DNA of 64,000 nt from Episyrphus balteatus (GCF_945859705.1 NC_079136.1:112116028-112180027), one strand, 5' to 3'. Shown: positions 10,800-24,251, counted from the stretch's first letter. Notes: generated from the letters alone by a model not told the origin. Translations and numbers: made by a program.

Positions 10800-13700
10800 G
10801 ACTGTTGACGGGCAGATAGCCCCAAAACTTTCGGTGATCGATCTTTCAAAATTTCTCAACACTAGGACAAATTGAATGAAAACGCCCAAGGAGCCTTCAA
10901 AAGTGGCACCACAGATTTCACAAGGCTACATAGGATGAAATCTCTGGTCCAATGAAGAATTTAAGAAGCAGGGAAGAACCGGAACTCTTAATAAGATCGA
11001 TACGTAAAAAAGAAAAGAACAACGAACTCTAAAAAGGAAGAAGTGGCAATATGGAAACAAGCTTTAAGTCAGGGGGTCAAATTTAACAATTTTAAAAAAA
11101 GATGAAACAATCAACACATGAATGCCACGTTCAGAATAGAAAAGTGTCTTATTAAAAACGGGAAAGGTCAAATATCCTTATAGACATAGATGTTGCTTAT
11201 GGCATAAATATAGCTTAGTGTGTCTTATCTTAAATAAACGGATACGCTATGGAGTCCACTAACTTCAGACATCACATACAATTTTGTCAACTATTTGAGT
11301 GATTGTGAGACTTAATTTGGGAAACACTGTGACTCCGAAAAAGACGTCAGTCTTTTGACAAAAAAGGCATCTCTTAAAGACTTAGGTGCTGCTTTATTGG
11401 GGGATAATTTATGTTATATCATTTAGTATAAAATATATCTTATTCACTAACCTCTCTTTATTTCCCGGTTTACAGCACAAACAAAAATTCTTCATTATAA
11501 GAACTGCCATGGAAAATCATCAAACATATAAATTGAGTGCAAATACAGACGCACCACAAAATATTGCGACCGGTTGAAAAACAAACTAACTTGATAAGAA
11601 CCAGAATCCAAATTGACTTTTTTCAATAAATCATCTTTATTCATGTATCGAATGACGTGAAGTCAACTCATTTTATTTAAATATCCAATCAATAAAATCA
11701 TTAATATAATTGCCAACAACTTTTCTCCCCATTCAACAGCGGTATATGTACTTTAAAGCATAAACGGAACGGCATTTTCCACTTTTAAACTTTATGAACC
11801 TGATAAAACTGTGAACCAAGTTCAATCTTGAAAATGCATTAAAATCACGCCAAAACACATATCTACAATTGTGAATTTTTCTATACCAAACTGTTAATTG
11901 CAACCACAAACCGCTTGGGAGAGAGAACAACCAAAACTATAAAACATTCACAAAATGGCTCTTAACTTGCATCTGCACGCAATCGTTGGTAGTTTTCATC
12001 CCAAAACGACATATTTTCCTTTCTCCATTCTCCAGCATCAAAATCAGTTCTGAGATAGAAATGCCATTCTATAGCGTATACAAAAATGCGCAAAGTCTAG
12101 GTTGTCTTAATGTCATTCCGAAATTCCGACAAATGATGCAATTGTGCATAGTGTGTGTGCCAACATGGCTTCCGCTGGAATTTGTCAAATTGAAATATAA
12201 ATTTCCCAGCATCTTAAATCTAATCACTTTGCCATTCGTGGAAATGGGACGACATATGAGTGTGGAACAGCACTCTATTAACTTCCAAAGATGGTGACAT
12301 GTACATCAGACTTCTGATCTGACGTTATGTCCTCTCATAAATATTACCCTTGGGCTTATAGTGGTGCAGAGCGCGTCTAACTGGAAAGTTCATTTGCCTG
12401 AAGAAGAGATAAAAGAACACCACTTGTTCCAGAAGTACATATACCCACATGCTCGTAGAGGGGCATAAATTTGCCAAGAGAAGTGCATAGATAAAATACA
12501 TAAAACAACCAAGCCTGAAAGTCAAATGCATTCTAACAGGCTAAGTTGGACAATTTCTAGGATGATCATCAATAATCATGTGGAAATTGGGTGCCTAGCG
12601 GGTTTTTTTTCCGACGTTGCAATATATAGCTTTCGGTTAGAACCTATTTAAGACTTAGTCTATGCTCGAATAGATTTTGCGAGTCTCTCAGGAGAATATA
12701 AAGAATGGTTTTGGTTGATATTCAAACGAGTTGTGCAGCTGGGTGCACACAACCAACGAACGGTGCCGGTGACTGCAAGTTGGCTGTCCGACCAACATGT
12801 CTATCAGGTTCATTTTGTAAGAAATAAATAATGAATGTGGCAACTTATTTAAGCGCGCTTTGGTGACTGACCACAATTATTTACAGCATTTTCCATAGAG
12901 ATGTCATTAAAAGTCACGAAGTTAATTTTCTCTATATTTTTATTGTTTATTTAAGATTAATATCGGCACAATTACATCCATTATGCGGTCCGTTAAGACT
13001 TCTCGGTTAAATATTGGTCGCATGGTAAAGAAGTGACATTCAAAATAATGCGCATTTTGGCAAATGTTTAATGTTTATAATCAAAGAAAAGTTCGAATCA
13101 ATTTGTAACTATAAGGAAACCCAAAGTTTTGGCGTTTTTTGTCATAGATGGATTCTTTTGACAACTTGAATTTTTTATCGAATTTAAGACCCACGGTAAA
13201 TCAGCATTATTTTGGTGTAACCTAATTTTTTGTGATTTTAGTCAGAATTTGATCAAAAGACCTAATAAAGATTTTATAAAAAAAAACTGCTGGTCATTTT
13301 TTTCTTTGAATATTTTTCAGCGACCACACCACAAGGTCCTAGAAGTGGATAGTGTAAACGCGATTGCTTTTACCTTTAGTTTTTCGTCGTTCAAATTTTT
13401 CTTAACAGTTTTAGATCTTTTAGTTTGCCAATTCGACTACTTCAAATCATTGTAAAGTCGACAATACTTTTATTCAAAAAGGCGCAAAATTATGACCTGA
13501 TGACCTTGACTACAAGACTTTAGCCAGCCATCAAAGTCGTAAAAATGCGAAAATAAAGTACAGAAATCGCTCTATCTCAACGAAATTTTGGTACACATTA
13601 TTGTTATTTTCTTTTACCTACCGCAGTAAAACAATCAAGGCTAAATGAATCTGAAATGCCTAGGCACAAAATTGACATTTAAAAGCAGTATGTTACCAAA

Positions 13701-14094
13701 ATCTTAAAGCATTCCTAAGTTTTGTTTTACGATAGTTTTAAAAAAAGTGGTGTAGCGATATTTTGTTGAAACAAAACCATTTCCGTACTATTTTTGAAAA
13801 ATGCAATTTTTTTTCATTTTGATAAAGGGCAATTTTTTAGGTGATTCTGACACTTTTAAAACTTTTTTTTTTGTAACGGCAATTTAAAAAAAATCTACAA
13901 ATGAAGTAAAATAATTCTTTTGAAACAAAGCGATTGCCATTGCCGTTCCAGTTCCAGTTTTCAAGTTGCTGGCACCAATTCAGCCATACTGTAGCCCAGT
14001 AACCTTATTATTATTTTTATTGTGTAGAGCAAAACCGTTCGTCAAAATGGTGGATCGAGCACAATCTTGGTGTCGAAGAACTTGAGCTTTAAGA
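10800..14094. other. Intergenic or intronic sequence, no gene seen
   Basis: About 10800-11100 could be the decayed remainder of the Tc1-like relic, but it has no readable frame. Beyond that I see only AT-rich single-copy sequence. Open frames at 11386-11577 and 11986-12297 have no family features and no conserved-looking composition. Confidence 0.5.
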
Positions 14095-14102
14095 GTCCAC
14101 AT

Positions 14103-14551
14103 CAGCGTTACCACTTGCAGAAAAAAAGTCGAAGTAGATTTGAAGAAAAAATGGAAGTAGATTGAGAAAAATCGAAGTAGATTTCAAAATATAATTTTTA
14201 ATAAAAATCCATCTTAAAAAAAAAATATTTTCTTAAATTTATTTAAGTTAAATAATTTAATTAGTAAAAACAACTAAAACCAAAAAATTGAATTCCTTCA
14301 AACTCTATATTTTCGGTATAAATATTATTTCAATACATTATTTTATAACAATTTTTAGTCAAATATTTGGTTTTCTGCAAAAAGAAGTAGAATTGGCTTA
14401 TATTTTGATAATTTGAAGTAGATTGTAACAGAGATTTTAAAATGAAGTAGAATTCGTTATTTTCGTGATGGTGCGAAGTAGGAAGTAGATTTAATTTTTT
14501 TTTGAAAAAAAGAAGTAGATCTACTTCAATTGAAGTAAAGTGGTACCACTG
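14103..14551. mobile_element. 449-bp non-autonomous hAT element
   Basis: An 8-bp duplication GTCCACAT flanks the element (14095-14102 and 14552-14559). The ends are inverted: CAGCGTTACCACTT at the left, and the reverse complement CAGTGGTACCACTT at the right. An 8-bp duplication plus CAGNG-type ends is diagnostic of hAT elements. The interior is repetitive for the motif GAAGTAGAT/GAAGTAGAA (at least nine copies) and codes for nothing. It would be mobilised by a hAT transposase elsewhere. Confidence 0.85.
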
Positions 14552-14663
14552 GTCCACATCCAAACAACATGTACAAACATTGGAACATATTTCTACGAAA
14601 TAGACGATTTTTGAAAGGCAATATCTTGGAAACCATTAGGCCACATAGATGGTTTTAGGCTTT

Positions 14664-15727
14664 AATTATGTAATGTATATGTTTCGAATTCGTGAAACAT
14701 CGTTTTTGGAAATAAAATAACTCTTTAGAGGCTTAAATCGGTAAAGACTGAAAAGTTAGTAGAATATTTGTTTTTCATTACGGCCATTCCAAAGTAACGT
14801 AACATATTGACCTTTTTTCCAGTTTATGTCGTTGAAGAAGCAATCTTTTTTCTTGAAACTTGGTAGGTCTTAAGGGCTCGTGATAAAGTTGATGTTTTAA
14901 AAATTTCACGAAATACTAATTAAACATAGTCAAATTATTCACAGATAAAGCGGTAACGGAGAAGACGCGTACAATTCTTCTCCGTTACCGTCTTTGTCTG
15001 TTAATAACTTAGCTATTCAATTATGTAATGTATATGTTTCGAATTCGTGAAACATCGGTTTTGGAAATAATTAACTCTTTAGAGGCTTAAATCGGTAAAG
15101 ACTGAAAAGTTAGTAGAATATTTGTTTTTCATTACGGCCATTCCAAAGTAACGTAACATATTGACCTTTTTTCCAGTTTATGTCGTTGAAGAAGCAATCT
15201 TTTTTCTTGAAACTTGGTAGGTCTTAAGGGCTCGTGATAAAGTTGATGTTTTAAAAATTTCACGAAATACTAATTAAACATAGTCAAATTATTCACAGAT
15301 AAAGCGGTAACGGAGAAGACGCGTACAATTCTTCTCCGTTACCGTCTTTGTCTGTTAATAACTTAGCTATTCAATTATGTAATGTATATGTTTCGAATTC
15401 GTGAAACATCGTTTTTGGAAATAAAATAACTCTTTAGAGGCTTAAATCGGTAAAGACTGAAAAGTTAGTAGAATATTTGTTTTTCATTACGGCCATTCCA
15501 AAGTAACGTAACATATTGACCTTTTTTCCAGTTTATGTCGTTGAAGAAGCAATCTTTTTTCTTGAAACTTGGTAGGTCTTAAGGGCTCGTGATAAATTTG
15601 ATGTTTTAGAAGTTTCACGAAAAACTAATTAAACATAGTCAAATTATTCACAGATAAAGCGGTAACGGAGAAGACGCGTACAATTCTTCTCCGTTACCGT
15701 CTTTGTCTGTTAATAACTTAGCTATTT
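14664..15727 (+). repeat. Three tandem 355-bp units each containing a long hairpin
   Basis: The units start at 14664, 15019 and 15373 (AATTATGTAATGTATATG) and differ by only a few bases. Each contains an inverted repeat with a 13-bp perfect core, GGTAACGGAGAAG and CTTCTCCGTTACC, around a 12-nt loop, at 14952-14989, 15306-15343 and 15661-15698. The stem continues outward with minor mismatches (CAGATAAAG against CTTTGTCTG). No open frame spans a unit. Confidence 0.85.
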
Positions 15728-15890
15728 TGAATAAGCTTTTCTTGAAACTTCTAGAACCTTAACTTTATTATGAGCCCTTAAGACCCACCAAGAAAAAATA
15801 TAGCTTCTTGACCGAGATAAACTGAATAATAAGCGTCAAAAGGTCCTAAAAATGCAAATGAAATGGCCGATTAATTACATGTTTGACAAT
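15728..15890 (-). repeat. Inverted, diverged copy of the adjacent 355-bp unit
   Basis: On the minus strand this segment reads in the same order as 14800-14925: a CAGTTTAT-like block, TTTTTTCTTG, then GGTCTTAAGGGCTC, then a TGATAAAGTT-like block, and AGTTTCAAG at the inner end. It therefore pairs as the opposite arm of the tandem array, with the third hairpin at the fold. Substitutions are far more numerous than between the direct units. Confidence 0.65.
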
Positions 15891-15899
15891 TTTGCGTTC

Positions 15900-18160
15900 G
15901 AGACTTGTGTCCGAAAACTAAGGATCCTCATTGGAACATAAATTTACTTAGTGGGGTCTTTAATTTTCTGTCAAATTCTTTTTTTTTTTGGTAGAATGAA
16001 CTCAAACCTTCAGAATAATAGTAAACGGCAGTAACAAGTACACTAATTATAACAAATAATGCAATATTGCCTTCAACATTTATTAAGCTTCATGATGATG
16101 CGAAAAGAAAAGGCAAATAAAATTTTCCATCATTTAGATGTCAGCTATTTAGCCTTTTATTTATTCACGTTTGCATACAAAAACACATTTGTAAGCGTTT
16201 CAATCAATTTTGATTGACGAATTGAAAAGGCAAAAGTGAGAAAATTTCAATTTTATTTTTTTCTCTCCTTAAGTGGATTTTTCATCATCATCTCATGCCT
16301 TCGTTTTTATATATAAAAACAACAACAAAGCCAATATATTGTGTTATGAGTGATTTTCCCCTAGTAGCTGCCTCATAAGAGCTTGTGCTTTTCAAGTCGT
16401 CTCCTCATCCCCACCTTAAAATACATCCATACAAAACGAATGACCCACATATTCGTCAGTTCTTCGTTTTCAATTGAGTGTTAAATAGAAAGATAGATCC
16501 ATTTAGATCGGCTCGACTAGATGAAATGGGGAAAAAATATATTATAACCGAACACGACGAATTCAAAACACAATGGATTAGCTTGATTGGGCTCTTGAGG
16601 GAGGTTATGGAAGCACACGACGACGCGGCATGACGACGACGACCAAATAAACTCTGACGGTTAGGGGAGGGAAGCAGAAGAATCATCATTATAATCATCA
16701 TCTTCACAACTTGAGAGAGCTGAATTTAATAGGATAAATTCTTTTGCCACTGGGCGATTATGCTCCACTTAGCCGCATAGAACGAGCCTGATGCACTCGA
16801 ATCAAGAAATCGGGCCATTAGGTCTTGGACTGCTGGACAAAAAGCTTTCAACTCGAAAGACTACTCTCACCCTTCTCTCCTCTCCATTTTGAACACGATT
16901 TTGTGTACATCTTCGGCGGCCCAATTATCTGCCTCCTGCTGCCATATACTGCCATTTATACTTGTTGTCAATGTGCCCACCCGATTTTTCGTTCGTTCGT
17001 TCCATCCAAACCGAAGAGGTTTTCCCTCTTTCTCTTTCGAAAAGAATGAAAATGTATTGAATTTCCTTTGGGAGTATTTAAACAATTTATTCTAAAAGAA
17101 TGACCTAAATTTTTGTATTTTGATGTTGGTCGTAAATTTTGGTTTTATTAAATTGGAAAAATCAAATTTCCCCCGAAAAAAATAAACGAAAAGCATTAAA
17201 TAAAAATAAAAAAATTAAAAGGCATATTTTTGTGGCTTATTTTTGTTTTTCTTTAAATATGACACCGTCTGGTGTCGATTCTGACGTCAGGTTGGCGTGT
17301 TTGTTTAAACGATTGGTGTCAATCAATTCATTGAGAAAAAATAAAAATATGACATCTTAACTGATTTTGATTATAATTTATTGATTTAATCGTAGGCAGA
17401 GCGTATTTAAAGGTTTTTTCTGAATTTTGTTTTAGTAATTAATCAAGATGTGTTTATTCTTTGGATATATTTAATAGCTCTCAGCAAGGTTGTTGGTCTT
17501 TTGAGATCAAAGAAAGATTGAAAGATAGGTTGTTTTTTTTTTTTTGTGAAACTTAAAAAAAAAATGTATCTCATCAAACCCACGCAAGATTGATTCGAAA
17601 TTCTAATTTATACGTTAAAGGCTTGACCAGTAGAGTCCATTACATTTATGGGCGACATATTTTAACATGGTTCTTATCGAGTTTAAATAGTTTTTCTTAC
17701 AAATTTATTCTTATTCTTCCTAGTCACATTCCTAGGCAGATTGAAATCTAACAAGTTTTTGATATTTGAACCGAGGTCGAAGACTGCCTTTACTGTTTTT
17801 GGGTTAGGGTTCTTACGTACATTTGCTCCATTCACTTCAGTAATTAGGGTATTATTCCGACTTAGTCAAATTTTAAGTTATCACATTCAAACATCCGTTT
17901 AAAAAATTGGCCACCTACGTACTATAAATTTTTTTATAAAATATTTTTTTTTACATTTTTACATTTTGAATTGAAAAACTAATTTCAAAAATTTTTTAAA
18001 GAGTCAATAATTGAATCGTCAGATTTAAGAACGGAATAAGTCCACTTTTTTCGAAATAGACTTTAAATGTTGTAAAATGAAAAAATCAAAAAAAATATTT
18101 TGGGTGTCGAAGTTACAGGGCTTGAAAAATTTTATAAGTTTGAAGAACAGAATAAATCCA
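15900..18160. other. Intergenic or intronic sequence, no gene seen
   Basis: No protein family is recognised. T runs and AT-rich tracts are common. A CATCATCATC-type tract occurs near 16282 and an ATCATCATTATAATCATCATC tract near 16681. Short open frames on both strands overlap each other at 16825-17095 and are not supported. Confidence 0.5.
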
Positions 18161-18167
18161 GGATTTC

Positions 18168-18270
18168 AGGCTACTGATTATGTCTTAACTAAGACGTACA
18201 CAGGTTTTTATTACATAAAACGTTGAATGGGTTATAAGAGCAGATAAAAAGGCGGAGTGCTATTTATAAA
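18168..18270 (+). repeat. Solitary terminus related to the 7998-9065 element
   Basis: GGCTACTGATTATGTCTTAA, CTAAGACGTACACAGGTTTTTATT, TTGAATGGGTTATAAGAGCAGATAAAA and GCGGAGTGCTATT match, block by block, the left arm at 7974-8085. The second arm is not nearby, so this is a fragment or an end. Confidence 0.6.
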
Positions 18271-18464
18271 ATTCATTCATTCTTAGTTGTGATGGTTAAC
18301 AAAAACGTAAGATGATGAAATTTTAAATACAATGAACGCAATTTTTTTCTTTTTGGTTTTAAAACAGTCATAAGTGTAGGTATCAACCATTTCAGAGGAA
18401 AGACCAATAAAAAGCAGTTTCACCAACATCCCGTATATGCAGTTTTTGAAGGACCTGATTCTCC

Positions 18465-18760
18465 CAGTAAGGGGCTTCTGCCGTCGGGGAATTGCCCGGT
18501 CAGGAGAATAATGAAGTTTTGGAACGACGACAAGCCTCGATTTCAAGGCAGGATATGACAGTTTCTACAAAGATGAGCTGTATGGAGCCATGTTTTGGCT
18601 TCCCTGATAAGCTCGTCCGCATGTGCAAGATGACGATTGAGAATGCACGTTGATTCGCAAGGTTCGTGAATAATCTCACCGACACCTTTGCTGTCAAAAT
18701 AGGAAAGGCGGCGGGCGAAGAGAAGAATGTACAGCAACGAAAAGACGGGTTGTAAAACGA
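18465..18760 (+). pseudogene. Non-LTR retrotransposon reverse-transcriptase relic
   Basis: About 18541-18590 encodes D-F-K-A-G-Y-D-S followed by a D-E-L-Y block, which matches RT motif A of LINE elements (D-F-K-x-A-Y-D-S). Just upstream, 'G-F-x-R-R' at about 18473 fits the preceding G-F-R motif. After about 18597 the reading has to shift frame by one base to continue (F-P-D-K-L-V-R-M-C-K-M), and a TGA then interrupts it. The YxDD motif is absent. The relic is old and lies beside the solitary terminus at 18168-18270. Confidence 0.55.
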
Positions 18761-18929
18761 CAGTAACTGAGATGGTTATGTTAAGTGAAGGACATTGATA
18801 ACAATGCTTCTTCCCGGAATGTTTTCGAAAGAGATCTCAACCAACTTGACGTGCGTAACTAAAAGCAGCTGGCTACGGTTGAAGAACAATACATAATTGA
18901 TTGTAGCGCAACCTTCCAGCGCTGGCCAT

Positions 18930-21900
18930 CACAAGAAGAAGAAAAATTTGAAGAAAAGGGAATAATATTAGCAATTCCTTAAAAGTTGTTAAGTTGTACT
19001 GGTCCACCAATCTGCACTCAAACATACATATTTTACAATCCACCATGTTACCGTTATAGAATAAAGTTTTAACAGACCATTGCAGTTTTCTCTAAATGAT
19101 ATCAAATAATTGTCCGACCCATACCAGAAATATTCTTAATCACCTTGGATAATAAAAAGCTATTGCCCAAAACCAAGAATGGTCTACACTCTACAGCATG
19201 AATGCAAAACAAAACATCTTGAAAACTTTTTTAAACTAGCTCATTTTCCATTATTTTCCCTTTCTCTCACTCTCTCTTTATTTCTCTCTCTTTAAAATAA
19301 TCTACCGCAATACCACTTAATCCATTCAAAGATGAACTCAGCATTGCTGAAATCAACTCTTGGACATCATGCTGTTTTTATCGACTACTTTTGAAATACC
19401 CTTACAATTCTTTTATTTTTCCGTTTGAAAAAAAAAATCTACACACCCTGGTGCGTCAAATTTCATTCACTACCATAGCCAAGCATAAATTTCCAATTTT
19501 GTTGCTGTCCAAATTGGCATTAAGTTATTGTAAGTAGTTACGGCAACGATTAAAGGAAACAAACGTCACGCATTATGAACGTAACCCACCTAACCCGTGT
19601 GCTTCATGTCTGAAATGAAAATGGGTTTGTTACACTTGTATACAACAACAAAAAAAAAGAAGCCCTTCAAATTCTATAGACATGCCTGCCTATATTACCT
19701 ATACAGAATTTTTTGTTTCTTTTATTAGCAAGTTATTTGGGGTGTTCTTGATGCCATGAATTGAAATTGGAACAAACAAAAAATTGAAATGACAACCAAC
19801 TGGTGTTGGTGCTTGTGATGGCCATTGTCATTTCATTTCCGGTCGATATTCAATTCATTGGACATCGGTCGATGGCTTAATAATGACAGTTGTTGTCTGA
19901 TAAGGGAAACTGTACTTTGTTGGAAGCTAGATTGCACGCAAAAACATGGAAATGACAACTTATTAGACAGTCTAGGCCTAGAAAGTGTGTTTAAACTTGT
20001 TTTCGTCATAGCTTTGCTGTCTTTTTTAGGCTTTTTTTTACCAAAGGTTAATACCTTTTTGGTTTCTACACCTGCTATGTTACATTCTGTAAAAAAAATT
20101 AAATGAGGTATTTTTATGAAATTCTTTCTCACAGTACGTGGTGTTTATAAGCATTTATCAAAAGTAAAAAAACCACACTTTATTTATTAAGTTTTTTTAT
20201 GGAAAAACTCATTTGATTCAGACAAGTTTCTGCTAACTATTTATACATAACAAAACAGTCAACCAAGATGAGAATTCATTGACAACAACTTGCCAACAAA
20301 ATTCTTTCAAAAGGTGTGTGTTTTTTTTTGTATATTTTTTTTGTTTGTTTTTATTTTTGGCATTAAATAAAAGACCAATGACTCATTTATGGCATCAAAA
20401 TAGCTAAACTTTAATGCGAAAAAAAAACTTAATTCTATGGTCATAAACTTCCGTAGAAGAATTTTGAACTCTTTTGTTTGCGGCAATTTGTCTTTGCAGA
20501 AGCTTGTAATCCAAAAATCTATTTAAACTGTGTCTTTATGTGTCTTTATATACTTTGATATAGCAACATATCTACTTCCCTTTTTATTCAAACAAAGAGC
20601 AACAAGGAAAAACAAACAATAGCCCTTTGGCTACTGTGTATTCTGATGACTACCCTTTTTAGCTGTGTTAAAGGAAAAGTATTGGTTTTGAGGAATAACA
20701 AATAACTATGGGGATAAGTCGAAAAGAACGGGGCCAAAAAATTTGCAATTTTTTCGTAGTTTTTTTTTAAATATTAGTGTTTTTTAATATGCGCAACAAG
20801 CCGCAACATAGTCTTACGTATATATTTTAAACTGATGGGTATGTAGAACAATCTTGCTTTTCAAGAGTATTGCAAAATTTTACATAAAATCAATTAAAAA
20901 TAGAAACATTTATGTTTCTAAATTTCATCTTTAAAACTTAATTTTTCAAAAACTTCTTTATCAAACAACTTGAGTCAAAAAACAAAATTAAGAATACATT
21001 TTTTTTCCCGGCTAATCGGGAGGTAAGTGGGTAAGAATTTACTGAACGAATAAAATGAAAATTTTTCTTTCCAAATAACTTTTTAGTCATTTGGTACCTA
21101 TTTGATATAAAAAAACGTGCCCAAATATTTTTGGCCAGGTTTAAGACTAAAATACCGCACTGAGCTACGTCTTAAGGATTGAAAGATTTTATAACAAAGC
21201 TAAAGTCATTAGTAAGAACTTAATGACTTGTTGAATTCTGATGACTGAAGATGAAAATGCAGTGCCAATAGGACTCCTCCACTAGCAAGAAATCGTTGCC
21301 TCAGTGCACCCTTAGTCCAAAATTTTGAAATTTCGTTTTTATTTATGAAAAATAAAGCTAAATGCGTTCAGCACGAGCCTATTTGATGACCGTGCTTTTA
21401 CATGCTGTGATAGCTCACAGTTTTAATTGTACGTTACAAAATAGCTTAGGAGTTAACACATTTTCAAGTTTTAAAATTGCTCTCTTGAAAAATTTGCAAA
21501 CTGTGATTTAAGCTAGTTCTGCATTGATAATTTTGTTTGAAGAAATATTACATATATTATTTAAATTTTTTCGCTATTAACAGTTTTTAATCGTAAAAAA
21601 AAAATTGTTTTCAATCATTCGAAACACTCGAAAAAATATTTTATGAGAGCGACTCTTATTAAGAATCCACGGCGGCGTTCAAATGCAAATGAAATAAATG
21701 GTTTTTCAGATTATCACTATTTACATGATAATCTGACAGAAAATCATGAAGAAAAGGTTGTAGAAAAGTTTTTACTTAACGACGAAAAATTGATTTCCAT
21801 TTTTATTCGTAAACTGCACGCTCATCAGCATTTCTTTTAGTTCGATTTTGTGTTTCATTGACTTACGGTTGGTAGCTCATTTTATTTTTTGAATGTGTGA

Positions 21901-23923
21901 ACTATGCTTAGGGCTCTAAAAGTCAAAGCGAAATGATGTTTGAGATGACGATAGAAGTCAAGACACAGGTGGAAAGTTCTTCAGTTTCAACGCAACTGAA
22001 CAATTCACAACTAAAGTCTTGACGATTTTTGAATTACCTAATAAAAAAGCCCTTTTGAATTCGGTTGCATTGCAAGCCCTCTGCTAGGACAAACATGATC
22101 AAGTAAAATCGTTTTTTCAATTTTTAATGGTGGGAAAAGCTGAACCTCAAAATTAAGTGATTTCACTCGGAATTATTCTTAAGAAAGTGAATGGAATCCA
22201 CCAAATAAAGTTCCGGCTGAAATCTTATTTCCGAAAAACTCACAAAAAGCCTGAAATATCGACTCAAATAGACCCTTCATCCATTCAAAATTCCAAGTAT
22301 AATCTTTTTAATTTTTCCACTATTTTTGATGTTTTCAACGCAATCATAGAATTTGCCAAGTTATCTTTAAGAAGACAATGTGAATTCCTTCTTGAATTGT
22401 AAAGCAAATACTTGCGACCTCGCTGTTCGTCTTTATTCAAAGAATCTTCCATGCTTCCATGTTGTCGCAGCACCCTTTACTCTTATTCTTAAATCCAGCT
22501 ATACCTCATCAATGTATGATAGGGGTTGTGTTCCTCCAAGCATTATGACTGACTCCACCAGTGTATAGGACTGTATTGTAGGTGGTTGCTATTATTGTGA
22601 CTCATTGGATTTTCAATTGCGTGTCAGACAAAAAGTTGGGGAAAGTACGGACACAAACAAACAATGAAAAAAAAAATACCCAATGCCCCCAAGAAGATGT
22701 ACGCAAAACGTGTTTTAAATCTGACAGTAGAATGTGGGGCTTCAAATGCCAAGAAGGCAAGAATACCACGGGACAATCCAAAACAAATAGAAAACAAAAA
22801 CAATACAAGGAGTATATTTTGCTGTCAAAGAGTGATTGTTGAGGGTGCTATTGTTGCTGTTTATTTGAATCGATATTATTGGGGCTTGTTGTTTACATCG
22901 CAATCGGTTTGGTTGCTGAGTATAATAAACTTTGACACTAAAAAGTTATTGTGCTTTTGGTTCCGTATATTGTATTTTCGCTCGCTTCTCACTCATTGCG
23001 ATTTTTCCTGATATTTAAGCTGGTGAATATTTGCATATTATATCGTCTCGGTTGGAGGGCCTACATCAAGCAAGCACCTAAGTAGGTACTACTTATATCC
23101 GATGACTGACTTTTTCCAGCTTCGTCGTCGTCGTCGTCGCGTTGTCTTACTTTACTAACACTGTTCACTGTTCAGTGACTGACAGTTGATTTGTAGAAAT
23201 GATATTAATAGACATGATTTGCGGTAAAGCTTAAGTAAGTACCTATCGCGATATGTATTATAAGGAATGTTATGCCAATTGTTTTGTTTTTGTTTTTTGG
23301 AATTTCTAATGAAATTTGAATAAAAAATGGAAATCAAATACCGATAGTTAGTTTGTATACAAGTGATTTGGAATGAATACGAAGTGTAATTGAACTCATT
23401 CCAGGTTATGCATGCATGGATGTGGGGTGAGTCACTTGGGTAATAGGTTATTGTGTGTTTTTGTTTTCTCTTACCACTTAAGTGAAATATAATTAAGACA
23501 AAACAAGTGCATAATAAAAATCAATGATTCATTGTAAGAGAGCTTTGATCTACTATGAGGAAAGATGAAACTTTTGTGGTTTTTGTAAAAGGAATTTTTA
23601 TATACTATATTTTAAGCGAAAAAAGTTGATATGACTTTGAAACTTTTGACTCGGGATAGGTAAACTAGAAAATACCAATTACTGTTGTAGAAAAGTACGT
23701 AGAAGTTGGCTATGATTCAAAAAAATGTTTGTATTCTTCTAAATTTATTTCATCTCCTTCAAAGTACTCCATGAATTAATTCTCAAGACAACCATTTCTA
23801 GGACGGTCTTCAATTCATTCTTTGCTTTTGTTTGCATCTTTTTTATTGATTCATTTTAAGTTTGAGGAACACCTACAAGTCACATGGTGTTAAGTTAAGT
23901 GAATATATGGTGGTTGCGAAACA
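18930..23923. other. Intergenic or intronic sequence, no gene seen
   Basis: No coding similarity is recognised. Simple sequence includes a CT-rich tract at about 19259-19292 and a (CGT)n tract at about 23121-23140. A weak inverted pair (GGGGCCAAAAAATTTG at about 20730, AAATATTTTTGGCC at about 21124) may mark an old element, but I could not extend it. Open frames at 21643-21840, 22157-22402 and 22664-23011 look fortuitous. Confidence 0.5.
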
Positions 23924-23927
23924 ATAT
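23924..23927. repeat. Target-site duplication (left)
   Basis: ATAT directly before the 5' LTR, repeated at 31044-31047 after the 3' LTR. Confidence 0.85.
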
Positions 23928-24239
23928 AGTCACATCCGGACCCTTTAAATAGAGTCAGCACATTCTTAATTCTTATGCTTCTCATAAGAATGCTTTTAAT
24001 AAGAATCTTATCTATCTTTAAATTCGCAGAATGCAATGCAGCACTTTTAGCTGCAATGCATTCTCGCCCACAACTTGCTGCTTGCTTCTCTTTTAAGATA
24101 CCTATTGACACCAGTTGTGTTTTGATCGTCAGAAGTTGAAGTTACAATATTTATTACAAATTGAAATAATAAAAATATCATTTTAAGAAAAGCAAATAAA
24201 TACATTTTTTTTAAATCAACCACGGCACCCACGATCACT
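23928..24239 (+). repeat. 5' LTR (312 bp)
   Basis: It starts AGTCACATCCGG and ends CACGATCACT, and by eye it matches 30732-31043 base for base. It contains an AT-rich promoter-like block (CCTTTAAATAGAGTCAGCAC) near its start and AATAAA-like polyadenylation signals (AATAATAAAAAT, CAAATAAATAC) near its end. These would drive and end the genomic transcript. Confidence 0.95.
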
Positions 24240-24251
24240 GGCGACGAGGAT
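24239..24251 (+). promoter_or_regulatory. Primer binding site, tRNA-Ser(GCT) type
   Basis: TGGCGACGAGGAT, starting on the last base of the LTR, is complementary to the 3' end I know for insect tRNA-Ser(GCT) (..ATCCTCGTCG plus CCA). It differs from the site used by 17.6 and 297, which begins TGGCGCAG and fits another tRNA-Ser. It primes minus-strand DNA synthesis. Confidence 0.75.

Noticed and set aside
14664..15727. CRISPR-like array
   Set aside because: The 355-bp units are contiguous near-identical tandem repeats with no variable spacers, in a eukaryotic sequence.
22664..23011. 115-codon open frame
   Set aside because: Lys/Asn-rich start and a hydrophobic end from AT-rich DNA; no motif recognised.
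23890..24238. Minus-strand open frames at 23890-24111 and 24047-24238, repeated at 30700-31132
   Set aside because: They are repeated only because they lie in the two LTRs.
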